Shown: positions 33,254-42,963, counted from the first letter of the stretch. The stretch is DNA of 64,000 nt from an uncultured Sphingomonadales bacterium (GCA_903821605.1 CAIJLZ010000006.1:1-64000), one strand, 5' to 3'. The notes: generated from the letters alone by a model not told the origin. Translations and numbers: made by a program.

Positions 33254-33589
33254 ATGACAGATGCCCTGTTCGGCATGGATGCCACCGCTCTGGCCTTGCG
33301 TCAGCGCCGGATGGAGGTGCTGGCCTCCAACATCGCCAATGCCGCGACCCCGCAATTTAAGGCGCGCGATCTTGATTTTCGCGCCGCGCTTGATGGGGTG
33401 AGCAATGGTCAAGGCGTTGATGGCGCGATCCGCTATCGCGTGCCGGTGCAGTCCGCACTTGATGGCAATACCGTCGAACTGGCGACTGAACAGGCCGCTT
33501 TCGCCGAAAATGCGCTCAGCTATCGCGCCAGCCTGAGCTTCCTCCAGTCGCGCGTCACCACGCTGATGCGCGCGATCCGGGGTGAATGA
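33254..33589 (+). CDS. flgB: FlgB, flagellar proximal rod protein
   Basis: A 111-aa rod protein with the axial N-terminal motif (ALRQRRMEVLASNIANAATP) and C-terminal helix. ATG 33254 follows AAAGGAA. First gene of the flgBCDEFGHIJKL operon, with most junctions overlapping. Confidence 0.9.
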   Translation: MTDALFGMDATALALRQRRMEVLASNIANAATPQFKARDLDFRAALDGVSNGQGVDGAIRYRVPVQSALDGNTVELATEQAAFAENALSYRASLSFLQSRVTTLMRAIRGE

Positions 33590-33993
33590 AAATGGCCGGT
33601 CTTTCCCTGTTTGATATCAGCGGCCGGGCCATGTCGGCCCAGCTAGTGCGGCTCAATACCACGGCGTCCAACCTTGCCAATGCCGGGGCCATCGCGGGCA
33701 GCGAGGCCAGCGCGTTTCGCGCGCTCAAGCCGGTATTTCGCACCGTCACCGGTGCGGCTGGCGAAGCAACGGTCACGGTTGAGCGGATCGCCCTTGCCGG
33801 GCGCGCACCGACGAAGAAGCACGATCCCGATCATCCGCTTGCCGATGCGCAGGGCGATGTCTGGGAAGCGGGCGTCGATGGCGCGGCGGAACTGGTCGAG
33901 ATGCTCGACGCCGCCCGCGACTATCAGAACAATGTCCAGGTCCTGCAAACCGCCAAGGGCCTGATCTCCGAAACTTTGAGGCTAGGCCAATGA
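33586..33993 (+). CDS. flgC: FlgC, flagellar proximal rod protein
   Basis: A 135-aa rod protein: LFDISGRAMSAQLVRLNTTA and SNLANAG at the N-terminus, the axial C-terminus VEMLDAARDYQNNVQVLQTA. Its ATG overlaps the flgB stop. Confidence 0.9.
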   Translation: MKMAGLSLFDISGRAMSAQLVRLNTTASNLANAGAIAGSEASAFRALKPVFRTVTGAAGEATVTVERIALAGRAPTKKHDPDHPLADAQGDVWEAGVDGAAELVEMLDAARDYQNNVQVLQTAKGLISETLRLGQ

Positions 33994-34301
33994 CAAGTAT
34001 CACCGCGACCAATTCGACCGGCACCACGACCAGCAGCACGACGAGCGCCAATGCGTCGCTTGACCAGTCGGCATTTCTGAAACTGATGACCGCGCAATTG
34101 CAATATCAAGACCCGTTCAACCCGATGGATAATAGCGAAATGGTCGCCCAGATGGCGCAATTTTCGAGCGTCAGCGGGATTTCCGAGATGAACGCGACGT
34201 TGAAATCCATCTCCACCCAGATTTCCGATCAGACGGCCTTGCTGTCGCAGCTCGATGCCGCGCTGTCTGCGACCACGACCACGACCACCGCCCAAGCCTG
34301 A
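33990..34301 (+). CDS. flgD: FlgD, hook-cap protein, minimal form
   Basis: A 103-aa protein containing only the N-terminal FlgD signature (AFLKLMTAQLQYQDPFNPMD, NSEMVAQMAQFSSVSGISEM). The Ig-like and tudor-like domains that bring other FlgD proteins to ~220 aa are missing, replaced by a Thr/Ala tail. No frameshift is visible and the next gene follows at once, so the short form seems genuine. Confidence 0.85.
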   Translation: MTSITATNSTGTTTSSTTSANASLDQSAFLKLMTAQLQYQDPFNPMDNSEMVAQMAQFSSVSGISEMNATLKSISTQISDQTALLSQLDAALSATTTTTTAQA

Positions 34302-34311
34302 GGAACAGCCC

Positions 34312-35139
34312 ATGTCCTTTTATATCTCGTTGAGCGGCCTCAAGGGCGCGCAGAATGACCTGACCACCATCTCCAACAATATCGCCAATGCGAACACCAT
34401 CGGGTTCAAGAAGAGCGAGGCGCAGTTCAGCGACCTGTTCAGTGCCTATCCAACCCGATCGACCGAATTGACGACCGGCTATGGCACCCGACTGACAGGC
34501 GTCGTGCAGCAGTTCAGCCAGGGCACGTTGGAGGCGACCGACCGCACGCTTGATCTGGCGATTGCGGGTGAGGGCTTTTTCATGGTGCGCGGCACCGACC
34601 CGCGAGATGAGTTGAGCTACACCCGCAGCGGTTCGTTCACCGTGGCAAGCGATGGCCGGGTGGTTGATGGCACCGGGGCGGCGTTGCAGTTGCTGCCGGT
34701 CGATGCCGATGGCGCGGTGACGTCGACCGCGCTTGCCGATGGCTATGATTTCGTCTTGCCCAATAGCGACCCGAATGATGCCGCCAATGCGGTCGTCAAC
34801 GTCTCGATTGGAAATGATGGACTGGTATCCGTCACCTATGCCGATGGCACGGGGGACAATCTTGGGTCGATTGGGTTGGCGACCTTCACCTCGCAGGAAC
34901 ATCTTCGCCCGATTGGTAGCGGTCATTGGCAATCGACGGCGGATAGCGGAACGCCCGTGGTCAATTCGGCGACCAATGGTCCGCTTGGATCGATCAACTC
35001 CGGCTCGCTGGAGCGCGCCAATGTCGACATTACCGAAGAACTGGTCGCGCTGATCGCCGCCCAGCGCAATTTCCAAGCGAATGCCAAGGCGATCGAAACC
35101 GCGTCGAACATGGCGCAGACGATCTTCAACATCAATTGA
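34312..35139 (+). CDS. flgE: FlgE, flagellar hook protein, short form
   Basis: A 275-aa hook protein. N-terminal FYISLSGLKGAQNDLTTISN and NIANANTIGFKKS, central FlgE/F/G D1 domain (LAIAGEGFFMVRG), C-terminal ELVALIAAQRNFQANAKAIE. Many FlgE proteins are near 400 aa; the outer D2 part is largely absent here. Start 34312 follows GAGGAACAGCC. Confidence 0.87.
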   Translation: MSFYISLSGLKGAQNDLTTISNNIANANTIGFKKSEAQFSDLFSAYPTRSTELTTGYGTRLTGVVQQFSQGTLEATDRTLDLAIAGEGFFMVRGTDPRDELSYTRSGSFTVASDGRVVDGTGAALQLLPVDADGAVTSTALADGYDFVLPNSDPNDAANAVVNVSIGNDGLVSVTYADGTGDNLGSIGLATFTSQEHLRPIGSGHWQSTADSGTPVVNSATNGPLGSINSGSLERANVDITEELVALIAAQRNFQANAKAIETASNMAQTIFNIN

Positions 35140-35149
35140 GGCTGAACCC

Positions 35150-35893
35150 GTGGACCGCCTGATCTATACCAGCCTGTCGGCGCTGCGCGGCGCGATGTCG
35201 CGTCAGACGGCGATTGCCAACAACCTCGCCAATGCCCAAACGCCGGGCTTTCGCGCCGATCTTGCCGGGGTGCAGGCCTTGTGGCTGCAAGGCGGCGGGC
35301 TGGAAAGCCGCGCCTTGGCGTCGGAAGAGGTGCTTGACGCCGATATGACGCCGGGCGCGGTGACGGCAACGGGGCGCGACCTTGATGTGGCCCTGAAGGG
35401 CGATGCGTTGCTCGTCGTGCAGGCGCGTGATGGCGAGGAAGCTTACACCCGGCGCGGCGACCTGCAATTGTCGGATAGCGGCCTGCTGACGACCGGCGAC
35501 GGGCTGCCCGTGATGGGGGCGCAAGGGCCGTTGATCTTGCCGCCCGCCGACCAGATCTCGATCGATGAACAGGGCCGGGTCTGGATCGTGCCCGAAGGCG
35601 GTGATCCGAAACAGCAGCAGGAGATTGACCGGCTCCGGCTCGTGACGCCCGCAGGTAGCGACATCGCCAAGGGGCTGGACGGCCTGTTTCGCGCGCGGGG
35701 CGGCGGCACGCTGCCCGATGATCCCGATGCCCGGCTCGTCACGCGCTCGCTTGAAGGATCGAATGTCTCTGCGACGGACGCCTTGGTCGAGATGATCGAG
35801 GCCAGCCGGTCATGGGACACCCAGTTAAAGCTGCTCGGTGAAGCGCGCGAGCTTGACACCAGTTCCGCTGAATTGATGCGCCTGCCGGCCTGA
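35150..35893 (+). CDS. flgF: FlgF, flagellar rod protein
   Basis: A 247-aa rod protein starting at GTG (DRLIYTSLSALRGAMSRQTA), with the NNLANAQTPGFRADL motif and C-terminal ALVEMIEASRSWDTQLKLL. It stands in the standard position between flgE and flgG. Confidence 0.9.
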   Translation: MDRLIYTSLSALRGAMSRQTAIANNLANAQTPGFRADLAGVQALWLQGGGLESRALASEEVLDADMTPGAVTATGRDLDVALKGDALLVVQARDGEEAYTRRGDLQLSDSGLLTTGDGLPVMGAQGPLILPPADQISIDEQGRVWIVPEGGDPKQQQEIDRLRLVTPAGSDIAKGLDGLFRARGGGTLPDDPDARLVTRSLEGSNVSATDALVEMIEASRSWDTQLKLLGEARELDTSSAELMRLPA

Positions 35894-35925
35894 TCGCCTG
35901 CCATGCTGACCAAGGAGTTGACCCA

Positions 35926-36714
35926 ATGACCACCGCCGCCCTTCACGTCGCCCGCACCGGCCTTGATGCCCAGAACAGCCGGATGCAGGTGATCGCCAAC
36001 AATCTCGCCAATGTGAACACCGTCGGCTTCAAGCGCGACCGTGCGAGCTTTGAAACATTGGCTTATCAACTCGTGACCTCGCCCGGCGCCTTATCGAGCG
36101 GTGACAATCGTTATGCCACCGGGCTCAATCTCGGCACGGGCGTCAAGATGACGGGCACTGCCCGGATTGATAGCCAGGGCGCGCTGTCGAACACCAACAA
36201 CAGCCTTGATCTCGCGATTGAAGGCGATGGCTATTTTCAGGTGCTGTTGAGCGACGGCCGCACCGCTTATACCCGTGCGGGCGATTTCAGCCTGTCGCCC
36301 GAGGGCACCATCGTCACCGCCGAGGGCAATGTCGTTCAGCCGCAGATTGAGGTGCCCGATGGCGCGACCGGGATCACCATCGGGCAAGATGGCACGGTCA
36401 GCGCGACGCTGGCGGGCAAGACGGATAGCACCCAATTGGGCCAGATCGAACTGGCGCGCTTCGTCAATCCGGCGGGGTTGCAGGCGATGGGCAATAATCT
36501 GCTGGTCGAAAGCGCGGCCTCTGGCACGCCGCAGGTTGGCACGGCGATGAGCGATGGGCGCGGCACGATCCGCGCCGGGATGCTCGAATCCTCCAACGTC
36601 AATGTGGTCGAGGAACTGGTCGACATGATCGAGACCCAGCGCGCCTATGAGGTCAACAGCAAGATGATTCAGGCCACTGACGAGATGCTGCGCAATGCCA
36701 CTCAACAAATGTGA
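35926..36714 (+). CDS. flgG: FlgG, distal rod protein
   Basis: A 262-aa protein of the usual length: LHVARTGLDAQNSRMQVIAN, LANVNTVGFKRDRASFETL, and the C-terminal ELVDMIETQRAYEVNSKMIQ. The stop lies inside the start of flgH (20-base overlap). Confidence 0.93.
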   Translation: MTTAALHVARTGLDAQNSRMQVIANNLANVNTVGFKRDRASFETLAYQLVTSPGALSSGDNRYATGLNLGTGVKMTGTARIDSQGALSNTNNSLDLAIEGDGYFQVLLSDGRTAYTRAGDFSLSPEGTIVTAEGNVVQPQIEVPDGATGITIGQDGTVSATLAGKTDSTQLGQIELARFVNPAGLQAMGNNLLVESAASGTPQVGTAMSDGRGTIRAGMLESSNVNVVEELVDMIETQRAYEVNSKMIQATDEMLRNATQQM

Positions 36715-37384
36715 TCTGCTGCGGGTGGCGCGGGGTTTGTCCGCGATGGTGGCGCTTGCGCTGCTCGCCAGCCCTGCCGCCGCGCGGTCCAAGCGTCCGG
36801 TGGAAGATTATGCCCCCAGCTTTTCCCCCGAGCCCGGCGCCGCATCCGGCAATGGCGCGATTTTCCGGCCCGACGCGGGCTATGCCGCGCTGACCCGAGG
36901 CAGTCGGGCGGCGATGGTGGGCGATGTGCTGACCATCGTGCTGGTCGAGGCGATGGACGCCAGCAAGAGCAGCAGCACGTCGACCGATCGCAGTTCAGCG
37001 CTCAGCATTACCCCGCCGAGCACCGGACCTTTATCATTTTTCTCTTCCACAGATGTAAATCTCGACAGCGCGCAGACGTTTAGCGGAGCGGGCGATGCTG
37101 CCCAGTCCAACAAGCTGACGGGAGAAATGAGCGTGACCGTGGCCGCCGTCTATCCGAACGGGACGTTGCTGGTGCGCGGCCAGAAGCAGCTCACCCTCAA
37201 TCGCGGTGACGAGAGCGTGCAACTGTCGGGGCTGGTGCGCCCGGCTGATATTTCGACCGACAACAAGGTGCTGTCCACCCGCATCGCCAATGCCCGCATC
37301 CGCTATACCGGCAAGGGCGACATCGCGCGCGCCAGCCGGCAGGGCTGGTTGCAGCGCTTCTTCTCGATGATCAGTCCGTTCTGA
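36695..37384 (+). CDS. flgH: FlgH, flagellar L-ring protein without lipobox
   Basis: A 229-aa L-ring protein: GDVLTIVLVEAMDASKSSST near residue 75, then SVTVAAVYPNGTLLVRGQKQ and LSGLVRPADISTDNKVLSTR. FlgH is normally a lipoprotein, but its signal region (VALALLASPAAARSK) has no cysteine, so it is probably cleaved by signal peptidase I. Confidence 0.9.
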   Translation: MPLNKCDLLRVARGLSAMVALALLASPAAARSKRPVEDYAPSFSPEPGAASGNGAIFRPDAGYAALTRGSRAAMVGDVLTIVLVEAMDASKSSSTSTDRSSALSITPPSTGPLSFFSSTDVNLDSAQTFSGAGDAAQSNKLTGEMSVTVAAVYPNGTLLVRGQKQLTLNRGDESVQLSGLVRPADISTDNKVLSTRIANARIRYTGKGDIARASRQGWLQRFFSMISPF

Positions 37385-38487
37385 TGCGGCGCGCGATCCC
37401 CCATCTTTTCCTCTGCGCGCTCCTCGCCAGCCTGCCGCTGTCGGCTCATGCCGCGCGGATCAAGGATATGGGCCAGTTTCAGGGCCTGCGAGTCAATCAG
37501 TTGACGGGCTATGGCGTGGTTGTCGGCCTGAACGGCACGGGCGATGACAGCCTTGATTATGCGACCCAGGCGATGAAAGGCGCGGCGTCGCGGCTTGGCC
37601 TGACGCTGCCCAATGGCACCACCCCTGCCGTCAAGAACAGCGCGGCCGTGATCATTACCGCCGAATTGCCCCCCTTTGCCAAGCCGGGCCAAAAGCTCGA
37701 CATCACGGTCTCCGCCATTGGCAAGGCCAAGTCGTTGCGCGGCGGTACGTTGCTGCTCGCCCCTTTGCAGGGGGCAGATGGCCAAGTCTATGCGATGGCG
37801 CAGGGCAATCTTGTGGTGGGAGGGCTTGGCATTGATGCGGCGGACGGATCGAAAGTCACCGTCAACGTCCCGTCTGCCGGTCGGATTGATGGTGGCGCGA
37901 CGGTTGAACGGGCGGTGGATACTGGCTTTGCCAGCGGTGATACGCTGACCTTCAACCTTGCCGAACAGGATGTCAGCAACGCCCGGCTGGTGGCGGATCG
38001 GATCAACGCCGAAATCGGCGCGGGCGCGGCACGGCCACTGGATGGGGCATCGATTGCGATTGGTGCGCCAGTGGGTGGCGAGGCACGGGTGCGGTTGATG
38101 AGCCGGATCGAGAATCTCGACATTACCCCGGTCGAACCGGCGGCGCGCGTGATCGTCAATGCCCGGACCGGCACCGTGGTCATCAATGGCGCGGTGCGGA
38201 TCAGCCCGGCAGCGGTCAGCCATGGCAAGCTCACCGTCAAGGTAGAGGAAGATCCGCGCGTGATCCAACCCGCACCGTTCAGCCGGGGCCAGACCGCCAT
38301 CGAGCCCAACAGCGCCATTGCCGTCGAAGAGGAACGCACACCCGCCTTTTTGATGCCGCGCGGTGCATCGCTTGCCGATATTGTGAAGGCGCTGAATCGC
38401 ATTGGTGCGTCGGCAGGCGATCTTGTCGCCATTCTCGAAGCGCTCAAACAGGCAGGCGCGTTGCAGGCCGAGTTGGTGATCATATGA
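37384..38487 (+). CDS. flgI: FlgI, flagellar P-ring protein
   Basis: A 367-aa protein of typical size with a Sec signal peptide (LLASLPLSAHAARIKDMGQF) and the conserved NQLTGYGVVVGLNGTGD. The C-terminus has GASLADIVKALNRIGASAGD. It overlaps flgH and flgJ by 1-4 bases. Confidence 0.95.
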   Translation: MRRAIPHLFLCALLASLPLSAHAARIKDMGQFQGLRVNQLTGYGVVVGLNGTGDDSLDYATQAMKGAASRLGLTLPNGTTPAVKNSAAVIITAELPPFAKPGQKLDITVSAIGKAKSLRGGTLLLAPLQGADGQVYAMAQGNLVVGGLGIDAADGSKVTVNVPSAGRIDGGATVERAVDTGFASGDTLTFNLAEQDVSNARLVADRINAEIGAGAARPLDGASIAIGAPVGGEARVRLMSRIENLDITPVEPAARVIVNARTGTVVINGAVRISPAAVSHGKLTVKVEEDPRVIQPAPFSRGQTAIEPNSAIAVEEERTPAFLMPRGASLADIVKALNRIGASAGDLVAILEALKQAGALQAELVII

Positions 38488-38780
38488 GCGGGATCATCGC
38501 GCCCCTATCCACCGCGCCGACCGGCACGACAGCACCCGATCCGGCGCTGCATCAGGTCGCGCAGCAGTTCGAAGCGGTGTTCCTGCGCCAGATCATCGGG
38601 GCGATGCGGCAGGCCAAGCTGTCTGATGATCTATTCGGCTCGTCCGCGACCGATCAGTTTCGCGAAATGGCCGATGCGCGCACCGCCGATAGCCTCGCCT
38701 CGACCGGTCAATTCGGCATCGCTGCCCTGATCGAAAAGCAGTTCGCCGGGGCGGTGATGCCCCGCAAGGAGGAAAAATGA
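38484..38780 (+). CDS. flgJ: FlgJ, rod-binding domain only
   Basis: A 98-aa protein equal to the N-terminal domain of FlgJ (VAQQFEAVFLRQIIGAMRQA, then FREMADARTADSLASTGQFG). The muramidase domain of enterobacterial FlgJ is absent, as common in alphaproteobacteria. The transglycosylase encoded at 30920-31762 may supply the activity. Confidence 0.88.
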   Translation: MSGIIAPLSTAPTGTTAPDPALHQVAQQFEAVFLRQIIGAMRQAKLSDDLFGSSATDQFREMADARTADSLASTGQFGIAALIEKQFAGAVMPRKEEK

Positions 38781-40108
38781 GCGATCTTCTCACCATCGGC
38801 GCATCGGGCGTCGCCGCCTTTAACCGCGCGCTGACAACGACCGGCGATAATATCGCCAACAGCCAGACCGATGGCTATGCGCGCCGCACGGTTCAGTTGA
38901 ACCAGATGCCGGGGGCGGGTGATGTCCGTTTCTATCGCCGCAATGTGCGCCCCGGCGGGGTGGCAATGGCCGGGGTCCAACGTTCGGTCAATGAGTGGCT
39001 GAACGCCGACGCCCGCGCATCCGCCAGCGAATCCGGGCGGACAGCAAGCCGGCTCAATTGGGTATCGGCAGCGGAGCGCGCGCTTGACGATGGCGATGCC
39101 GGGGTCGGCACTAGCGCGACAGCGATGTTCAACGCCGCCGACACGCTGGCCAATGATCCGACCAATGACAGTTTGCGCCAGGGCTTTTTGCAAGCGGTCG
39201 ACGATGTCGCCACGGCCTTTCGCCGTACCGCGGACGGGCTGGAATCGGTCGCGTCCGGCATGGGCGCGGATGCGGCGGCCAGTGTCAGTCAGCTCAACAC
39301 CGATTTGGCCGACCTAGATCGTGTCAATCAGGCGCTGAGCAAGTCGCTCGACGGCTCGACCAACCGGGCGACGCTGCTGGATGAGCGCGACCGGTTGCTC
39401 GACAATATTTCGTCCAGCCTTGCAGTGACGGTGGCATTTGACCCACGTGGCCTTGCGACGGTGCGGATGGATGGGACCAGCAGCGATTTGTTGCTGTCGC
39501 CGACTACGCTCGCGACGGTTGAGGTCGGGCAAGCTGCCAATGGGGCGCTGTCCTTTGCGGTTGATGGCGTGGCGGTGGTGCCGATGTCGGGCAAGCTCGC
39601 GGGCCTGTCCGAAGCGGCGGCCGAGGTTGCGGGGCAACGCAGCGCGCTTGATACGCTTGCAGCCCAATTCGCGAGCCAACTCAACGGCGCGCATCAATCG
39701 GGCGTGGATGCCAATGGCGATACGGGCGGGGCGCTGCTCGCGCTTAGCGGTGGCGCGGCGACGTTGCAGGCGGTGGCATTGCTCCCGGCGCAGGTCGCGG
39801 CCAGCAGTGGGGGCAAGTCCAATGGCATGTTGATCGATCTCGCCAGCCTGCGTGGTGCGGCGGGGGTAGAGGCGGGCTGGAGTGCCCAAGTCGCGGCCCA
39901 TGCGCAGGCCGTGGCCGCCGCCAAGTCGCAAGACTCGGCGGCCACCACCCGGCAGCAAGGGGCGGCCGCCGCGCGTGCCGAAGTAAGTGGGGTCGATCTT
40001 GACCATGAGGCCGCAGAACTGATCCGCTTCCAGCAAGCCTATCAGGCCGCCGCCAGCGTGGTGCAGGTCGCCCGCGATACCGTTCAGTCGATCCTCGACA
40101 TCATCTGA
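38777..40108 (+). CDS. flgK: FlgK, hook-filament junction protein 1
   Basis: A 443-aa protein: ASGVAAFNRALTTTGDNIAN at the start and EAAELIRFQQAYQAAASVVQ at the end. It joins hook and filament and is a FlgN client. Its ATG overlaps the flgJ stop. Confidence 0.92.
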   Translation: MSDLLTIGASGVAAFNRALTTTGDNIANSQTDGYARRTVQLNQMPGAGDVRFYRRNVRPGGVAMAGVQRSVNEWLNADARASASESGRTASRLNWVSAAERALDDGDAGVGTSATAMFNAADTLANDPTNDSLRQGFLQAVDDVATAFRRTADGLESVASGMGADAAASVSQLNTDLADLDRVNQALSKSLDGSTNRATLLDERDRLLDNISSSLAVTVAFDPRGLATVRMDGTSSDLLLSPTTLATVEVGQAANGALSFAVDGVAVVPMSGKLAGLSEAAAEVAGQRSALDTLAAQFASQLNGAHQSGVDANGDTGGALLALSGGAATLQAVALLPAQVAASSGGKSNGMLIDLASLRGAAGVEAGWSAQVAAHAQAVAAAKSQDSAATTRQQGAAAARAEVSGVDLDHEAAELIRFQQAYQAAASVVQVARDTVQSILDII

Positions 40109-40128
40109 TTCAGCAGGGAAAAACCTTT

Positions 40129-40959
40129 ATGGTCTATGTTACCGGCAATCGCCTGACCGCCGAAATCAACCGGCAGGACAGGCTTGGCGCTGCCATTCAG
40201 AAGCAACAAGCGGCGGTTTCGTCGGGCAAGCGGCTGGAGGTCGCGTCCGATGATCCCGTGGCCGCTGCCCGGATCTCGCAATTGCGGCAGGCCGAAGCCA
40301 ATGACGCGGTCTGGTCGCAGACGATCACGCTCGCCCGTTCGCTTGCCAGCCAGGCCGATGGCGTGATGCGCGCGCTGGCCGATCATATGAGCCGCGCCCA
40401 GGAACTGGCAATCGCGGCAGGCAAGGGGGATGCATCGTCATCCGACCGTGATGTGATGGCCGCTGAATTGCGGGTGATGGCCGATGATATCGATAGCCTC
40501 TCCCGCACCACATCCTCGCTTGGCAAACCGCTTTTTGCCGAGGGTGATGCATCGCAACTGCGGTTTGATGGCGATACGGTGTTCGCCCCGGTGCCATCGC
40601 GCGATGCGGTATTTTCGGTTGATGGCACGTCGCTCGCCGATGTTGTGCGTACCATGGCCGATCAAGTGTCGGCGGGTGGCACGGCCAATCTGGCCGCTGT
40701 GGTGTCGGCGGCGGGTAATGCGGTGGACCATGTCGCAGCCCGGACCGCGCAGATTGGCGTCGATGCTGCCCGGATCGAGCGGATCGACAATGGACGTTCG
40801 GCGCGCGCCATTGCGGTGGCGGAAGAACGGTCTGCGTTGGAGGATACCGACCTGACCGAAGCCATTGCGCGACTCAGTGCCCAGAATCTGACGCTGGAGG
40901 CGGCACAGGCCACTTTTGCCCGCATCAATCGCCAGTCGCTGTTCGACCTGCTGCGTTGA
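40129..40959 (+). CDS. flgL: FlgL, hook-filament junction protein 3
   Basis: A 276-aa flagellin-like protein: IQKQQAAVSSGKRLEVASDD and PVAAARISQLRQAE near the N-terminus and EAIARLSAQNLTLEAAQATF at the C-terminus. Last gene of the flgB operon. Confidence 0.9.
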   Translation: MVYVTGNRLTAEINRQDRLGAAIQKQQAAVSSGKRLEVASDDPVAAARISQLRQAEANDAVWSQTITLARSLASQADGVMRALADHMSRAQELAIAAGKGDASSSDRDVMAAELRVMADDIDSLSRTTSSLGKPLFAEGDASQLRFDGDTVFAPVPSRDAVFSVDGTSLADVVRTMADQVSAGGTANLAAVVSAAGNAVDHVAARTAQIGVDAARIERIDNGRSARAIAVAEERSALEDTDLTEAIARLSAQNLTLEAAQATFARINRQSLFDLLR

Positions 40960-40962
40960 GAC

Positions 40963-40989
40963 TGAAATTCGGGCCATTCCGGCCGTTAT
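40963..40989 (+). promoter_or_regulatory. Sigma-28-like promoter of motAB
   Basis: TGAA, 15 bases, GCCGTTAT; three mismatches from TAAA-N15-GCCGATAA. Located 53 bases before motA. A 7-bp GC stem (40995-41001 with 41014-41020) lies in the leader. Confidence 0.5.
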
Positions 40990-41042
40990 CATGACGGGGG
41001 CACGCAATTGGCCGCCCCCGAGCCTCAAGGAGCTGGCCATCG

Positions 41043-41906
41043 ATGTTTGCCGTCATCGGGATTATTGTATTGATCGCGATGGTGTTCGGCGGCTTCGCGT
41101 TGACCGGGGGCAGTCTGGCGGTCGTGTTCCATGCCTTGCCGCACGAAATGCTGATCATCGGCGGGGCCGGGATTGGGGCGTTGTTGATTGGCAATTCCTC
41201 GATTGAACTCAAAGACCTAGGCGCGGGTGTCGGCAAGGTGTTTACCGGCCCGCGTTATGCCAAGCAGGATTTTCTCGACAGCATGTTTCTGGTGTCGCGC
41301 CTGATGAAGCTGTTGCGGATGGAAGGGCCGGTTGCGGTGGAACCGCATATCGAAGAACCCGCCGCATCGCCGCTGTTCGCGGAATATCCCAACCTCAACA
41401 AGGATCAGGTGCTGATCCGCCTGATCTGCGACACGCTGCGATTGGTGGTGGTGTCGTCCGGTTCGCTGGAGCCGCATGTCGTCGAGGAGGTGATGGATCA
41501 GGCGATCAAGACCCATGTCTATCAGATGATGAAACCCGCCGAGGGGCTGCGCGGCATGGCGGATGCGTTGCCTGCCCTTGGCATCGTTGCGGCGGTGCTT
41601 GGCGTGGTCAAGACCATGGCGTCGATTGATAAGCCGCCCGAAGTGTTGGGTGCGATGATCGGTTCGGCGCTGGTCGGGACGTTTCTTGGCGTTTTTCTCG
41701 CTTATGGGCTGGTTGGCCCCTTTGCTAATCGCGCCCGATCGGTGACCCATGCCGACGCCGCGATTTATCAGGTCGTCAAGCAGATCATCATCGCCTCGCT
41801 CCATGGCTATCCCCAGCCCTTGGTCATCGAGGCGGCGCGTGCGGGGATCGAACATCCCAACCAGCCCAGTTTCGCCGAGGTGTTCGATGGGCTGCGGGGG
41901 CGTTGA
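41043..41906 (+). CDS. motA: MotA, flagellar stator protein
   Basis: A 287-aa membrane protein with four helices and the cytoplasmic loop between helices 2 and 3. The segment ADALPALGIVAAVLGVVKTM and the LVGTFLGVFLAYGLVGPFAN helices carry the conserved Pro and Gly residues of MotA. It couples proton (or Na+) flow to rotation with MotB. AAGGAG ribosome site. Confidence 0.94.
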   Translation: MFAVIGIIVLIAMVFGGFALTGGSLAVVFHALPHEMLIIGGAGIGALLIGNSSIELKDLGAGVGKVFTGPRYAKQDFLDSMFLVSRLMKLLRMEGPVAVEPHIEEPAASPLFAEYPNLNKDQVLIRLICDTLRLVVVSSGSLEPHVVEEVMDQAIKTHVYQMMKPAEGLRGMADALPALGIVAAVLGVVKTMASIDKPPEVLGAMIGSALVGTFLGVFLAYGLVGPFANRARSVTHADAAIYQVVKQIIIASLHGYPQPLVIEAARAGIEHPNQPSFAEVFDGLRGR

Positions 41907-41909
41907 GCC

Positions 41910-42746
41910 ATGTTGATGAACCGCCCACGGCCGCAACCTCCGGTGATCGTCAAAAAGGTGATCTCGGAAGACCATAGCGTGCATCATGGTGGCGCGTGGA
42001 AAGTGGCCTATGCCGATTTTGTCACGGCGATGATGGCGTTTTTTCTTCTGCTTTGGCTGATGGGCTCCACCTCGGAAAACCAGCGCCGCGGCATTGCCGA
42101 TTATTTTTCCCCCACCATGTTGCAGAAGAAGGAAAACAGCGCGGGCACGGATGGCGTCCTGTCCGGCGAGCGCATCGAAGGGGTGGGGGCATCGCCCGGC
42201 CATCCCACTGGCGCGATCGAGTTGCCTTATGTCCGCGAGCAGGACCGCCAGCGGTTGAGCGCGCTGCGCACCGTGATCGATGCGCGGGTCAAGAGCGACC
42301 GGCAGTTGCGGCGGCTGGCGCGCAATATCCGCATGGTCGATACCCGCGAAGGGTTGCGGATCGATCTTGTCGATGAGGCCGATTTCTCGATGTTTGTCTC
42401 GGGCACCGATGTCATGACGCCACAGGCGCGGCAATTATTGGTCATGCTGGCCGAAGTGGTGCGGGCCTTGCCCAATCCGTTGTTGATCCGGGGCCATACC
42501 GATGCCGCCCCGTTCGTCGCGCGTTCGGCCATGAGCAACTGGATGTTATCGGCGGTCCGTGCCGAGGCGACGCGCCAGTTGCTGCAACGCGGCGGGGTTG
42601 CCCCGGCCCGGTTCGCCCGGATTGAAGGGGTCGCGGATCGCGAGCCCTATGTGGCCGGTAATCGGTTGGACCCCCGCAACCGGCGCATGTCGCTGGTGTT
42701 AGGTTGGGGTAATGAGGGGTCAGGGGAAAGAGAATTGGCCCGATAA
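41910..42746 (+). CDS. motB: MotB, flagellar stator protein
   Basis: A 278-aa protein: a single N-terminal helix with the ion-binding Asp (AYADFVTAMMAFFLLLWLMG), a linker and a C-terminal OmpA-like peptidoglycan-binding domain (LLIRGHTDAAPFV, NRRMSLVLG). It starts 3 bases after motA. Confidence 0.94.
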   Translation: MLMNRPRPQPPVIVKKVISEDHSVHHGGAWKVAYADFVTAMMAFFLLLWLMGSTSENQRRGIADYFSPTMLQKKENSAGTDGVLSGERIEGVGASPGHPTGAIELPYVREQDRQRLSALRTVIDARVKSDRQLRRLARNIRMVDTREGLRIDLVDEADFSMFVSGTDVMTPQARQLLVMLAEVVRALPNPLLIRGHTDAAPFVARSAMSNWMLSAVRAEATRQLLQRGGVAPARFARIEGVADREPYVAGNRLDPRNRRMSLVLGWGNEGSGERELAR

Positions 42747-42963
42747 AATAATCGACACCAAAAAATGAAACTAATAATCGTATCGGACAGTTTATAATCC
42801 AATTCGGAACGAAGTGGTGAAAATATAGAATTTATCCTGCATCCGAAGCGGACGTATTTTGGAATTAAAAGGGGGTTGCAGCTTTTTTATTTTAAGACAT
42901 TATTTAGCTGCATGATGACAAGGTAACTCCATAAGAAGTTCCGCGTAAGGGAGTGCGTTCATC

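Noticed and set aside
41217-42434. 405-codon open frame antisense to motA and motB
   Set aside because: Shadow frame over two recognised stator genes.
42838-42890. Sigma-54 promoter before the activator gene (TGGAATTAAAAGGGGGTTGC)
   Set aside because: GG and GC elements are spaced too far apart for a -24/-12 pair.
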